Assembly: GCF_012349115.1 (NCBI RefSeq)
Contig: NZ_PQIG01000077.1
Location: forward strand, 1 to 64,000
Length of the DNA stretch: 64,000 bases
Direction: 5' to 3'
Source: Rhizobium ruizarguesonis
GTDB lineage: Bacteria; Pseudomonadota; Alphaproteobacteria; Rhizobiales; Rhizobiaceae
The notes beneath the pieces are model-generated. The model was not told the origin of the DNA and searched no databases. It saw only the letters and a program-made list of their open reading frames with translations. The translations under genes were made by a program, and so were the position numbers. Of the stretch, positions 15,901 through 24,674 are shown in pieces (positions within the stretch are counted from its first letter, which is position 1; every line of letters starts with the position of its first letter).

Positions 15901-18900
15901 TTATTCGGCAGCCATAGCTCGCCCGTGCTCCGGCTCGTCGCGGGCAGATTGCCCATGGTCTGCCGCTTTCGGCGGCTTTATACGGAACCACACGGCGTAG
16001 AGGGCCGGAAGGAAGAGCAGGATCATCACGGTGCCTGCCGCCGTTCCGCCGATCAGCGTATAGGCCATCGACCCCCAGAACACTGAGTGGGTCAGAGGTA
16101 TGAATGCCAGGATCGCCGCGAGTGCAGTCAGGATAACAGGTCTTGTTCGCTGGACGGTCGCTTCGATCACGGCATGGTAGTCGTCGAGCCCTGCCGCCTG
16201 GTTCTCCTTGATCTGCTCTGTCAGGATAAGCGTGTTTCGCATCAGGATGCCTGCGAGCCCGATCAAGCCGAGGATGGCGTTGAAGCCGAAGGGTTGACTG
16301 AACAGCAGCAAGGTCGGAACCACCCCGGCAAGACCAAGCGGTGCGGTCAGCATCACCATTGTCATTGTCGAGAGACTGCGAACCTGCAGGATGATGACGA
16401 TCAGCATGGCAGCAATCATCAGCGGGAAAATCTGCGCAAGCGCAACATTGGCTTTCAATGACTCCTCGATGTTGCCGCCCATTTCGATACGGTATCCAAC
16501 GGGAAGCGATGCGATCAGCGGCTGGAGGGCCTTCATTACCTGTTGCGAAACCTCCGGTGGCTGCGTCGCCTCGTTGATATCAGACCTTATAGTGATGACC
16601 GGGGTCCGGTCACGACGCTTCAAGATCGGCTCTTCGAACCTGATTTCGGAATGCCCGATCTGATCGAGGGGAACCTGGCGGCCATCCCGACTCATCAGCG
16701 AAAAGTCGGCAAGTCGTGACGGGTCGAGGCGGTTTTCGCCAGCACTTCGAGCAACGACAGGCACGTTGCGGATGTTGTCGCGCACCTGCGTGACAGGGAT
16801 GCCGGTGAGCAGCATCTGCATCTGCTGGGCAGCCTCCGATGGAGAAAGACCAATCAGATTGAGCCTTTCCTGGTCGGGGACAAATCGCAGAACAGGTGTT
16901 CGGTTGCCCCAGTCACGGTTGGCTTGGCGGACATCGGGAACGGTCTTCATGATCGCCAGAGCCTGCTCGGAAATCTTATAGAGTTCATCCTGATCAGGCC
17001 CCATGATCCGGAACTCGACCGGGAACGGCGTGTACGGACCAAACACGAGCTGGGTGACGCGCACTGAAGCTTCGGGAACAAGACCCTCCGAAATAGCGGC
17101 ACGAAGGCGGTGCTTCAGTTCTTCGCGCGCATGGGCATCAGGCGTGAGAACGACGACCTTGGCGAAGGCGGGATCCGGCAATTCCGGTGCCATAGCAAAG
17201 AAGAACCGGGGTGCGCCCTGCCCTACGTAACTTGTGACGATATTGGTCTCGGGCTGGGTCTGTAGCCAGTCTTCAACCTTCTTAACCGCGGATGTCGTCG
17301 CCTCGATGCTGGTGCCCTCGGGCATGCGCACTTCAACCAGCCCCTCCGGGCGATCCGATGTCGGGAAGAATTGCTGTTTCACGCCGCCCATCCCAACAAC
17401 CGAAACGGCCATGGTGATGCCTACCACGGCGCAGACCATGAACTTATGGCGGACAGCGAACTCGATGACGGAACGCAGACGACGGTAATTCGGCGTGTCA
17501 TAGATGGCGTGATGACCGCCCTCGACCGGCTTGATGTTCGGCAGCAGCTTGACGCCAAGGTAGGGCGTGAAGGTAACAGCCACGATCCAGGATACGATCA
17601 GGGCAAAACCGACGACCCAGAAGATGTTACCGGCATATTCGCCGGCCGTTGATTTTGCGAACCCCACGGGCATCAGCCCGATGATCGTCACCAGCGTGCC
17701 CGACAGCATTGGCGCCGCAGTATGGCTCCACGCATAGGCGGCCGCCTTGATGCGGTCCATGCCCTCTTCCATCTTCACGACCATCACCTCAATGGCGATG
17801 ATGGCATCGTCCACAAGAAGGCCCAGCGCAAGGATCAAAGCGCCGAGCGTGATGCGGTCGAAGAAGCGCCCGGTTTCCAGCATGATGAGAAAGACCACGG
17901 CAAGTGTGAGCGGCACAGCAAGCGCGACGACAATGCCGACGCGCCAGCCGAGTGCGACTAGACTTACGAACAGGACGACGCCAAGCGCCATGGCGAACTT
18001 GAGCATGAACTCGCCGACGGCCTCCTCGATATTGACAGCCTGATCGCTGACCTTGGTGAGCGTCATCCCCAGCGGCAGTGTCTCCGCGATCGCGGCGGAT
18101 CGAGCCTCAAGCGCTTTTCCGAGATCAAGTCCGTTCCATCCCGCCTGCATTACGGCACCCAACATAATTGTTGGCTCGCCTTCATGGCGGATAATGTAGG
18201 TGGCAGGATCTTGATAACCGCGCCGTACATCCGCGATATCGGAGAGTTTCAAAGTCCGGCCAGCGGCCACGATCGGCGTGTCGGCAACGGCCTGCACACT
18301 GTTGTAAGCTCCGTCGAACCGGATGAAGACCTGTGGCCCCCTTGTGTCAATCGAGCCGGCGGGTGTGACCGTGTTCTGTCGCTGCAAAGCAGCAGCGATA
18401 TCTTGAGCCGATATGCCGAGTGTCGCGAGCTTCGCGTAGGAGAACTCGACGAAAATCTGTTCGGGACGTTCCCCGACGATGTTGATTTTCTTGATGCCAG
18501 GAACATGCAGCAGGTCCTGCCGGATGACCTCGGCCTGCCGCACGAGATCGCGCATCGGCAGTCCCTTTGCCTTCAATGCATAGAGACCGAAGCTCACATC
18601 GGAGTATTCATCGTTGACAAATGGCCCGATGACGCCCGGAGGGAGATTGCGGGCATCGTCACTAAGCTTCTTGCGCGCCTGATAGAATTCTTCTGCCACG
18701 GCACTTGCCGGGGTGTTATCCTTGAGGGTGACCGTCAGGAAGGCGTAGCCCGGTCGGGTTGTCGTCTCGACGCGGTCGTACCATGTGAGTTCCTGAATGC
18801 GCTTTTCAAGCGGCTCGGCGACAAGGTCCTGCATTTCACGGGCAGTGGCACCTGGCCAGACCGAAGTAACAGTTAGGGTCTTGATTGTGAAAGACGGATC

Positions 18901-19014
18901 TTCGGCGCGCCCCAGCTTGACGAAGGCGTAGGCGCCAGCGGCGGCCAGCAGCACAATAAAGAAGAGGGTGATGGCGCGTTCGCGAACGGCGATGGCTGAC
19001 AGATTGAAGTTCAT
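15901..19014 (-). CDS. RND efflux permease (AcrB/MdtC-like)
   Basis: A 1037-residue inner-membrane transporter. The first membrane helix is near residues 10-30 (AITLFFIVLLAAAGAYAF), followed by two large periplasmic loops (about 35-335 and 555-860) and helix bundles near 340-550 and 865-1030. The central proton-relay helix carries GLLVDDAIIAIEVMVVKME, with the two adjacent Asp residues needed for proton coupling. The start ATG 19014 overlaps the adaptor stop (TGATG), so translation is coupled. It would export hydrophobic compounds through an outer-membrane channel encoded elsewhere. Length is typical of the family. Confidence 0.93.
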   Translation of the reverse strand: MNFNLSAIAVRERAITLFFIVLLAAAGAYAFVKLGRAEDPSFTIKTLTVTSVWPGATAREMQDLVAEPLEKRIQELTWYDRVETTTRPGYAFLTVTLKDNTPASAVAEEFYQARKKLSDDARNLPPGVIGPFVNDEYSDVSFGLYALKAKGLPMRDLVRQAEVIRQDLLHVPGIKKINIVGERPEQIFVEFSYAKLATLGISAQDIAAALQRQNTVTPAGSIDTRGPQVFIRFDGAYNSVQAVADTPIVAAGRTLKLSDIADVRRGYQDPATYIIRHEGEPTIMLGAVMQAGWNGLDLGKALEARSAAIAETLPLGMTLTKVSDQAVNIEEAVGEFMLKFAMALGVVLFVSLVALGWRVGIVVALAVPLTLAVVFLIMLETGRFFDRITLGALILALGLLVDDAIIAIEVMVVKMEEGMDRIKAAAYAWSHTAAPMLSGTLVTIIGLMPVGFAKSTAGEYAGNIFWVVGFALIVSWIVAVTFTPYLGVKLLPNIKPVEGGHHAIYDTPNYRRLRSVIEFAVRHKFMVCAVVGITMAVSVVGMGGVKQQFFPTSDRPEGLVEVRMPEGTSIEATTSAVKKVEDWLQTQPETNIVTSYVGQGAPRFFFAMAPELPDPAFAKVVVLTPDAHAREELKHRLRAAISEGLVPEASVRVTQLVFGPYTPFPVEFRIMGPDQDELYKISEQALAIMKTVPDVRQANRDWGNRTPVLRFVPDQERLNLIGLSPSEAAQQMQMLLTGIPVTQVRDNIRNVPVVARSAGENRLDPSRLADFSLMSRDGRQVPLDQIGHSEIRFEEPILKRRDRTPVITIRSDINEATQPPEVSQQVMKALQPLIASLPVGYRIEMGGNIEESLKANVALAQIFPLMIAAMLIVIILQVRSLSTMTMVMLTAPLGLAGVVPTLLLFSQPFGFNAILGLIGLAGILMRNTLILTEQIKENQAAGLDDYHAVIEATVQRTRPVILTALAAILAFIPLTHSVFWGSMAYTLIGGTAAGTVMILLFLPALYAVWFRIKPPKAADHGQSARDEPEHGRAMAAE

Positions 19015-20129
19015 CACTTTTTCGCCTCTTGCTGCGAGGCAATCCTGATGACCGCGCCATCGGCGAGGAGATGCGCGCCCAGTGCTACAACCTGCTCTCC
19101 AGTTCCAATTCCCGTGACGAATGCCATCTCCTCGCCAATCTGCTGAACTTTGACCGGGGTGAACTTCACCGTTGATGTTGTGCCGTTGACGACCCACACT
19201 CCGGTGCGACTACCGTCATCGAGAATTGCGCCCACTGGTATAGCAACCTCCGACTGGCGGTCAGCATCGAGAATTCTAATCGTCACTGTCGAGCCAAGCG
19301 GGGCGGAAGCCGCATCGCCTTCGAGAACATAACGTGCCTCGTAGGTACGGGTTTGCGGATCGGCGGAATCCGAGATCTGCCGAAGTTTGGCCTTTCCGCT
19401 TAAACTTCCGCCTCCATAGACGCTGGTCTGCGCTTCGGAGCCAATCTTGGGCCGCAGAGTCTCCGGAAGCCAGACAACAGCCTCGCGCGGGCCCGCCTGC
19501 GCCAGTTGAACGACGGTCTGGCCCGCTGCCACGACTTGTCCCGGATCTCCAAGGGTCTGGGTTATGGTTCCATCAGCGTCGGCAACAAGAAGCGTGTATG
19601 CAGTCCCATTTTCGGCCACTTTGGCGTCGGCTTCTGCTGCAGCAAGCTGAGCAGAGGCTGTGTCGAGCGCTGCTTTTGCCTGTTCATAACGCTGCGGAGT
19701 AGCTGCCAAGCCATTTTTTACCAGCGCCGCATAGCGCTTTTCGTCTGCTTGCGCCTGGACCAAGACAGCACGTGCTGCGGTAACGGTATTACGCTTTGCG
19801 GTCAGCGCGAGTTGGAGATCGGTCTCGTCAATGCGGATCAGTGCCTGGCCTTGCTTCACCTGCTGCCCCATGTCGACCATCCGCTCGACGATTTTGCCGG
19901 GAACACGAAAACCAAGGTTGCTTTGTACCCGGGAAGCGACAGTGCCTGTGAAAGAGCGCTCAGCCGCACCGGTGGTCGTTGCCTCCACCACTCTTACGAG
20001 TGGTGACGCTGTTCTTGGATCAGCGGCCACCGCTTCCTGCTTGGTGGGTTCAAAAACCACGAAAAAGGCCCCGGCTGCGCCGGCCGCTGCCACGAGACCT
20101 ACGAAAGTCAGGACAAGTTTGCGTTTCAT
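19014..20129 (-). CDS. RND efflux periplasmic adaptor (membrane fusion protein)
   Basis: A 371-residue protein with an N-terminal signal or anchor (MKRKLVLTFVGLVAAAGAAG). The lipoyl half-motifs (GFRVPGKIVERMVDMGQQVK and DADGTITQTLGDPGQVV) flank a coiled-coil hairpin at about residues 110-175 (AKRNTVTAARAVLVQAQADE). A beta-barrel and membrane-proximal domain follow. It joins the permease to an outer-membrane channel. It is first in the operon, and the palindrome 20165-20182 in its upstream region is probably the operator for the divergent TetR protein. No TolC-type gene is present in the island. Confidence 0.92.
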   Translation of the reverse strand: MKRKLVLTFVGLVAAAGAAGAFFVVFEPTKQEAVAADPRTASPLVRVVEATTTGAAERSFTGTVASRVQSNLGFRVPGKIVERMVDMGQQVKQGQALIRIDETDLQLALTAKRNTVTAARAVLVQAQADEKRYAALVKNGLAATPQRYEQAKAALDTASAQLAAAEADAKVAENGTAYTLLVADADGTITQTLGDPGQVVAAGQTVVQLAQAGPREAVVWLPETLRPKIGSEAQTSVYGGGSLSGKAKLRQISDSADPQTRTYEARYVLEGDAASAPLGSTVTIRILDADRQSEVAIPVGAILDDGSRTGVWVVNGTTSTVKFTPVKVQQIGEEMAFVTGIGTGEQVVALGAHLLADGAVIRIASQQEAKK

Positions 20130-20164
20130 TTTGAGTTTCTCTTCTTGACGGGCGACACGGATTA

Positions 20165-20182
20165 TTTAGATTGCGATCTAAA
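20165..20182. promoter_or_regulatory. Probable TetR operator between the RND operon and tetR
   Basis: TTTAGAT-TGCG-ATCTAAA, a perfect 7-bp inverted repeat with a four-base centre in the 99-bp divergent gap (20130-20228). Related pieces (ATCTAAAT, ATAGATGTC, ATCTAATC) follow. Its position suits repression of both the efflux operon and tetR. Confidence 0.7.
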
Positions 20183-20228
20183 TCTATTTTTGTTATAGAT
20201 GTCAAACAAAATCTAATCGGAGGTCGAT

Positions 20229-20822
20229 ATGAGAGTGAGCCGGGCACAGGCTGAGGAGAACCGCGAAACGGTGATCAACGTCGCAAGCCGTCTGTTCCGA
20301 GAACATGGCTTCGATGGAATTGGGCTGAAGGATCTGATGAAAGGGGCCGGCCTGACCCAGGGAGGTTTCTACAAGCAGTTCGCGTCGAAGGACGACCTCG
20401 CCGCACTAGCATCGCGGCGTGCGATGGAAAGCGCCACACAGAGATGGTCCGCAGCGGCTGCAAACAGCTCTGAGCCCCTTGAGGCAGTCATGGCGTTCTA
20501 CCTTTCATCGGACCACAGAGGCGAAAAGTCAGAAGGCTGCCCACTTGTGGCGCTGGGATCGGACGCGGCTCGCCAGAGCAAAGAGGTCAGGCGCCCATTT
20601 GAAGACGGGATCCGGGCTCACTTCGAGGTTCTGGATGAACTGATGGCCAGCGACACGAGCTCTAGTCCCAGCGGCAGGGCGATGGCCATACTGTCTCTCA
20701 TGGTGGGTGCCGTTACGCTGTCGCGGATCATGGAAGACGAGGACCTTTCACTAGACATCCTTAACGCAGCGGCTGGCGAAGTCAGGCGCATTGCGCGCGG
20801 CGACGATGTCGCTGACGGCTAA
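20229..20822 (+). CDS. TetR/AcrR-family regulator (divergent to the RND operon)
   Basis: A 197-residue protein with HTH at residues 10-60 (NRETVINVASRLFREHGFDG then IGLKDLMKGAGLTQGGFYKQ) and a helical C-terminal ligand domain. CGGAGG lies seven bases upstream of ATG 20229. It is transcribed away from the efflux adaptor, with a palindromic operator between them, so it is the best candidate for local repressor of the pump. The ligand is unknown. Confidence 0.9.
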   Translation: MRVSRAQAEENRETVINVASRLFREHGFDGIGLKDLMKGAGLTQGGFYKQFASKDDLAALASRRAMESATQRWSAAAANSSEPLEAVMAFYLSSDHRGEKSEGCPLVALGSDAARQSKEVRRPFEDGIRAHFEVLDELMASDTSSSPSGRAMAILSLMVGAVTLSRIMEDEDLSLDILNAAAGEVRRIARGDDVADG

Positions 20823-20999
20823 GCCGGGTTCAATGACCTGGCGCGGAAAAGTGCCGAAGTTTAGCTCCCGCCCTGGCAAGGTGAGTGTGTCCTAAGGCTC
20901 CTGCATAAGCCGCATGTTTAGAGAACAGGCCCTTACCACATCATCCGTCAACAGGCTTACGGCATGCCTATTTTTACAGTGAAGACAGGTGGAAGAAAG

Positions 21000-21145
21000 A
21001 TGCGTCGTATCGTTGTCACAGGAATGGGAGCTGTCAGCCCACTTGGTGCGAATGTCGGGATATCACGGTCGCCCCTGCTTGCGGGGCCAAAGAGGTATCC
21101 GTCGACTGCCTGACGATATCGTCGGAGACCTCCCTTTTGCACGTA
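21000..21145 (+). pseudogene. fabF-like beta-ketoacyl-ACP synthase remnant
   Basis: From ATG 21000 the frame reads MRRIVVTGMGAVSPLGANVG, the exact N-terminal hallmark of KAS II (FabF) enzymes, preceded by GGAAGAAAG. After a frameshift near 21070 the neighbouring frame continues GIRRLPDDIVGDLPFA, also KAS-like, then the match ends. Only about 45 of more than 400 codons remain and the active-site Cys is lost. It lies directly upstream of the SDR gene and shows that a lipid or polyketide gene once stood here. Confidence 0.8.
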
Positions 21146-21209
21146 AGTCGCAGACAGCCTACCCGACTTTTACAAGACGCAGCTCATTACACAGAAAGAA
21201 GTGATTTCG

Positions 21210-22025
21210 ATGAACAAGAACAATCTTGGCGTAGCCTTGGTGACTGGGGCATCCACCGGCATCGGGTATGCAACGGCCGCAGCCCTGCAGAACGCGGGCT
21301 TTCGCGTGTTCGGAACCAGCCGCCGCCTCGCAACCCAGAGGAGCGACGGTGTATCCATGCTGACATGCGACGTGACCGACGACGCGTCGGTGGCGAAATT
21401 GGTTGATGACGTGCTAGCAGAGGCCGGCCGCATCGATCTTCTTGTCAATAATGCTGGCATGGGGCTGCTTGGTGGCGCGGAGGAGTCCTCAATGACCCAG
21501 GCTAAGTCGTTGTTCGACGTGAACGTCTTCGGCGTTTTCCGTGTGACCAACGCGGTGTTGCCGGTAATGCGACGCCAAGGGAAGGGCAGAATCGTGAATT
21601 TGAGCTCGGTACAGGGTTTCATCCCCGCTCCCTATTTCGCGCTCTATTCGTCGACCAAACATGCCATCGAGGGTTATTCCGAATCGCTCGATCACGAATT
21701 GCGCGCCTTCGGCATTCGCGTTTCGCTGGTGGAGCCAGCCTACACCCGGACGTCGTTCGAAGACAATCTCGCCAAACCGGATCAGGTGCTCGATATATAT
21801 GACTCTGCGCGCGCTGGCATGAATGTAGCCGTGCAGAAAGCAATGGAAATAGGCGACGCGCCCGACGTGGTGGCCAAGGCAATTATTGCCGCTGCGACTG
21901 ACCCCGCTCCCAAGAGGCGTTACGCGGCCGGAAAAATGGCACGCCAAGTCAGTTTTTTGCGCCGCTTCGTCCCTGCATTCGCATTCGACAAGAGCCTGCG
22001 AAAACAACTCGGGCTGCCGGTCTGA
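21210..22025 (+). CDS. Short-chain dehydrogenase/reductase (SDR)
   Basis: A 271-residue classical SDR. TGASTGIG (about residues 12-19) binds NAD(P), NNAG (about 82-85) stabilises the sheet, and catalytic Ser (NLSSVQG), Tyr and Lys (YSSTK) are present. ATG 21210 is used; the frame also opens at a GTG three codons upstream. It is in the tRNA-Lys island beside a fabF remnant, which hints at a keto-acyl or related substrate, but this is only inference. It is the last gene before the tRNA. Confidence 0.9.
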   Translation: MNKNNLGVALVTGASTGIGYATAAALQNAGFRVFGTSRRLATQRSDGVSMLTCDVTDDASVAKLVDDVLAEAGRIDLLVNNAGMGLLGGAEESSMTQAKSLFDVNVFGVFRVTNAVLPVMRRQGKGRIVNLSSVQGFIPAPYFALYSSTKHAIEGYSESLDHELRAFGIRVSLVEPAYTRTSFEDNLAKPDQVLDIYDSARAGMNVAVQKAMEIGDAPDVVAKAIIAAATDPAPKRRYAAGKMARQVSFLRRFVPAFAFDKSLRKQLGLPV

Positions 22026-22193
22026 AACCGACGACATCCTGTTCCGCTTAATGAGCAGGCGCGGTAGATTCGAACCTTGTCACCGAAGACCGTATGCGAG
22101 GTCATTTAACCCCCCTCAGACTGTGCGAGACATCTGTGAGGGTATTGTAGCCGATATTTTGGCCAATCTAAGGTTTTAAGCCGTTGAAATCGT

Positions 22194-22269
22194 TGGTGAG
22201 AGCGTCGGGGTTCGAACCCGAGACCTACTGATTAAAAGTCAGTTGCTCTACCAGCTGAGCTACGCTCTC
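22194..22269 (-). tRNA. tRNA-Lys (anticodon TTT)
   Basis: On the minus strand a full cloverleaf is readable: acceptor GAGAGCG / CGCTCTC with encoded CCA, D arm GCTCAGCTGGTAGAGC, anticodon arm CTGACTTTTAATCAG with TTT, and T arm TCGGGTTCGAACCCCGA. It is 76 bases with CCA. Its 3' 52 bases are repeated at 14145-14196, which marks it as the integration site of the island to its left. Confidence 0.96.
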
Positions 22270-22500
22270 CCTCTCCGCGGGTGTGACCACCCCGGCTGGA
22301 AGTGGGCGGAACATAGGCAGGCGACCCATTGCGGTCAACCGAAAAATTTGCCTTTTTCCGGCGGTCGGCACATTTCTTGCCAAGCGCTAGACAGATGTCT
22401 CGCGTGCAAAGACAGATTTCCTGCGCGCGCAAAAAGGTGATTGGCAATCCCTGGCCTGCAAAGCTAGGAACATCACGCAGATTGCAGCCGGAGAGAATGC

Positions 22501-23250
22501 GTGTCGATTGCCGATATTTCCCTGTGGAGCGCGTTGATAGCCGGGGCGCTTTCGTTTCTGTCGCCCTGCGTGCTTCCCCTCGTCCCGCCCTATCTCTGCT
22601 ATATGGCCGGCATTTCAGTCGAGCAGTTCCGCGGCGGCGGTGCGATTGCGGTCGCGCCCGGTGTCAGGCGCGGCGTCTTCTTCTCTGCCCTCTTCTTCAC
22701 GCTCGGCTTTGCCACCGTCTTCGTGGCGCTCGGCGCTGGCGCTTCCAGCATCGGCATGGCACTTCGCCAGCATCTCGACCTCCTGTCGAAGATCGGCGGG
22801 CTGATCATCATCGTCATGGGGCTGAATTTCCTCGGCCTCTTCCGAATCGGACTGCTGACCCGCGAGGCGCGCTTCCAGGACGGCGGCAAGCCCGGAACGC
22901 TGACGGGCGCCTATGTCATGGGGCTTGCCTTCGCCTTCGGCTGGACGCCCTGCATCGGTCCCGTGCTCGGCGCCATCCTCGGCGTTGCCGCCTCGCGCGA
23001 GACGGTCGGCTCCGGCGCCGGGCTGCTTGCCATCTATTCGCTCGGTCTTGCCATCCCCTTCTGGATCGCCGCCGGCTTTTCCGGCGCCTTCATGCGCTTC
23101 CTGTCGCGCTTCCGCCGCCATCTCGGCACGGTGGAAAAGGTGATGGGTCTCTTCCTCGTGCTGACCGGCCTCGCCTTCCTGTTCGGATGGGTCAGCAATG
23201 TGGCGATCTGGTTCCAGCAGACCTTTCCGATCCTGATGCAGATCGGCTAG
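22501..23250 (+). CDS. ccdA: Cytochrome c biogenesis protein CcdA
   Basis: A 249-residue protein with six membrane helices and the two CcdA redox motifs: LSPCVLPLVPPYLCYMAG in helix 1 and GWTPCIGPVLG in helix 4. It carries reducing power from cytoplasmic thioredoxin to periplasmic thiol proteins for cytochrome c maturation. The start is GTG 22501 with GGAGAGA upstream. This is the first core gene right of tRNA-Lys. Confidence 0.92.
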   Translation: MSIADISLWSALIAGALSFLSPCVLPLVPPYLCYMAGISVEQFRGGGAIAVAPGVRRGVFFSALFFTLGFATVFVALGAGASSIGMALRQHLDLLSKIGGLIIIVMGLNFLGLFRIGLLTREARFQDGGKPGTLTGAYVMGLAFAFGWTPCIGPVLGAILGVAASRETVGSGAGLLAIYSLGLAIPFWIAAGFSGAFMRFLSRFRRHLGTVEKVMGLFLVLTGLAFLFGWVSNVAIWFQQTFPILMQIG

Positions 23251-23514
23251 ATTCCGCACCCAACTGCCGGTCGCGGATTTTCGAGGCGATGGCAGCGGCT
23301 TGCCGCATGCGCTGTATCTGATCGATTGCTCGATCATCCGCGCTCATCAGCATGCCGCCGGCGGTAGAAAGGGGGCCTGGACCTATGCCGTGGTATGGCT
23401 TGCCCTGTCCCTCGGCCCCACCCGCCCTTATCCCTCGATCCAATCGATCGCAAACACGCCTCCATGTAGCGTCGTCGATGCCGTGTTTAAGGCGGCGGTC
23501 AGAAGGAGACGAAC

Positions 23515-24450
23515 ATGAACCTTGAGACAAAGATGAGCCTGGAAAACACCGCACACACCGGCAGACCTCGGCTCGACGAATTGGTTCCGTCGCGCTACGC
23601 GGTGCAGGTCGGCGAGATTGAGGTGCTGGTGGTCAGCGACGGAGTGCTACCGCTCCCAACCGCGATGCTGGGACACAACATCGATCCATCAGTCCGAGCG
23701 GCCTGGCTGAAAGACATGTTCCTGCCAGCGGACGCTTTCGACTGGGCGCTGAACGTTGTCGTGGTACGCAGCGGCGACCAGACCATACTCCTCGACGCCG
23801 GGCTGGGGATCGACCCGGACTTGCACCTGCCGCGGGCCGGGCAGTTGATCAAGCGACTGGAGGCCGCCGGTATCGATCTTGCGTCGGTGACCGATGTGGT
23901 CCTGACCCACATGCACATGGACCACATTGGCGGGCTGCTCGTCGACGGGGTGAAGGACCAGTTGCGTCCGGACCTGCGGATCCACGTGGCGGCGGCCGAG
24001 GTCAAATTCTGGGAGGCGCCCGATTTCTCCCGGGTCTCCATGCCGCCGGGCTTCCCGGACGCGCTTCGGGCGACCGCCAAGCGGTTCGCCAAAGAGTATC
24101 GCAGCTATTTCAGGCTGTTCGATGATGAGTACGAGGTGGCGCCGGGCGTGGTCGTCCATCGCACCGGCGGCCACACCCCCGGCCACAGCGTGATCCGCGT
24201 GGCCTCCGGCGGCGACAGGCTGATGTTTGCCGGCGACGCCGTGTTCGCGGTCGGGTTCGAACACCCCGACTGGTACAATGGCTTCGAACACGACCCCGAG
24301 GAGGCGGTCCGCGTTCGCCTCCGTCTTCTGCGGGAACTGGCGGATACCGGCGAGCAGCTGGTGGCCACTCACCTGCCGTTCCCGTCTGTCGGTCGGGTGG
24401 CGGCCGACGGCGACGCCTTTCGCTGGGTAGCGGCCTTCTGGGACTACTGA
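23515..24450 (+). CDS. MBL-fold metallo-hydrolase (lactonase/methyl parathion hydrolase-like)
   Basis: A 311-residue protein with metallo-beta-lactamase metal ligands: THMHMDHIG (about residues 136-144, HxHxDH), a His in GGHTPGHS and the Asp in MFAGDAVF, plus a final His in ATHLPFPS. The layout resembles AHL lactonases and methyl parathion hydrolases, but the substrate is not certain. AAGGAGAC precedes ATG 23515. There is no signal peptide, so it is cytoplasmic. Confidence 0.87.
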   Translation: MNLETKMSLENTAHTGRPRLDELVPSRYAVQVGEIEVLVVSDGVLPLPTAMLGHNIDPSVRAAWLKDMFLPADAFDWALNVVVVRSGDQTILLDAGLGIDPDLHLPRAGQLIKRLEAAGIDLASVTDVVLTHMHMDHIGGLLVDGVKDQLRPDLRIHVAAAEVKFWEAPDFSRVSMPPGFPDALRATAKRFAKEYRSYFRLFDDEYEVAPGVVVHRTGGHTPGHSVIRVASGGDRLMFAGDAVFAVGFEHPDWYNGFEHDPEEAVRVRLRLLRELADTGEQLVATHLPFPSVGRVAADGDAFRWVAAFWDY

Positions 24451-24472
24451 TCGCTCGCTGGGTTGGGATCTT

Positions 24473-24509
24473 AGAGCGTGTACTCATCGCGTGAATGAGT
24501 CCACGCTCT
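24473..24509. repeat. Hairpin repeat (AGAGCG type)
   Basis: AGAGCGTG...CACGCTCT with the inner arms ACTCAT/ATGAGT. A similar AAAGAGC...GCTCTTT hairpin lies at 61718-61757. Both stand beside a second palindrome family described in the next entry. Confidence 0.6.
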
Positions 24510-24522
24510 TGGTTTGTTTTTT

Positions 24523-24625
24523 GAGCAATTCCGGACGCAAAACCGCTACACAGTTTCGCAGGAATTGCTCTTGTTACTGCGCAATTCCGGACGCAAAAAC
24601 CGCTACACACTTTTGCTGGAATTGC
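24523..24625. repeat. Two tandem copies of a dispersed palindrome
   Basis: Copy one (24523-24570) and copy two (24581-24625) both read GCAATTCCGGACGCAAAA, then CCGCTACACA, then a complementary end GGAATTGC. Related copies with the same centre (CAAAACCGC-GCACACTTTTG) are at 26838-26884 and 61771-61819. They form long hairpins between genes and are typical of rhizobial chromosomes. Confidence 0.75.
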
Positions 24626-24674
24626 TTAAGTCAGATCCAGACCCGCCGATCACTCCCGCGCCCTGGAAGACCTC

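Noticed and set aside
22329..23321. 330-codon plus-strand frame over ccdA
   Set aside because: It is in another frame of the same strand as ccdA, Arg-rich and without membrane segments, and is therefore a frame shadow.
23192..23554. 120-codon minus-strand frame between ccdA and the MBL gene
   Set aside because: It overlaps the 3' end of ccdA and the MBL start, with no family resemblance. The gap is under 300 bases and looks intergenic.
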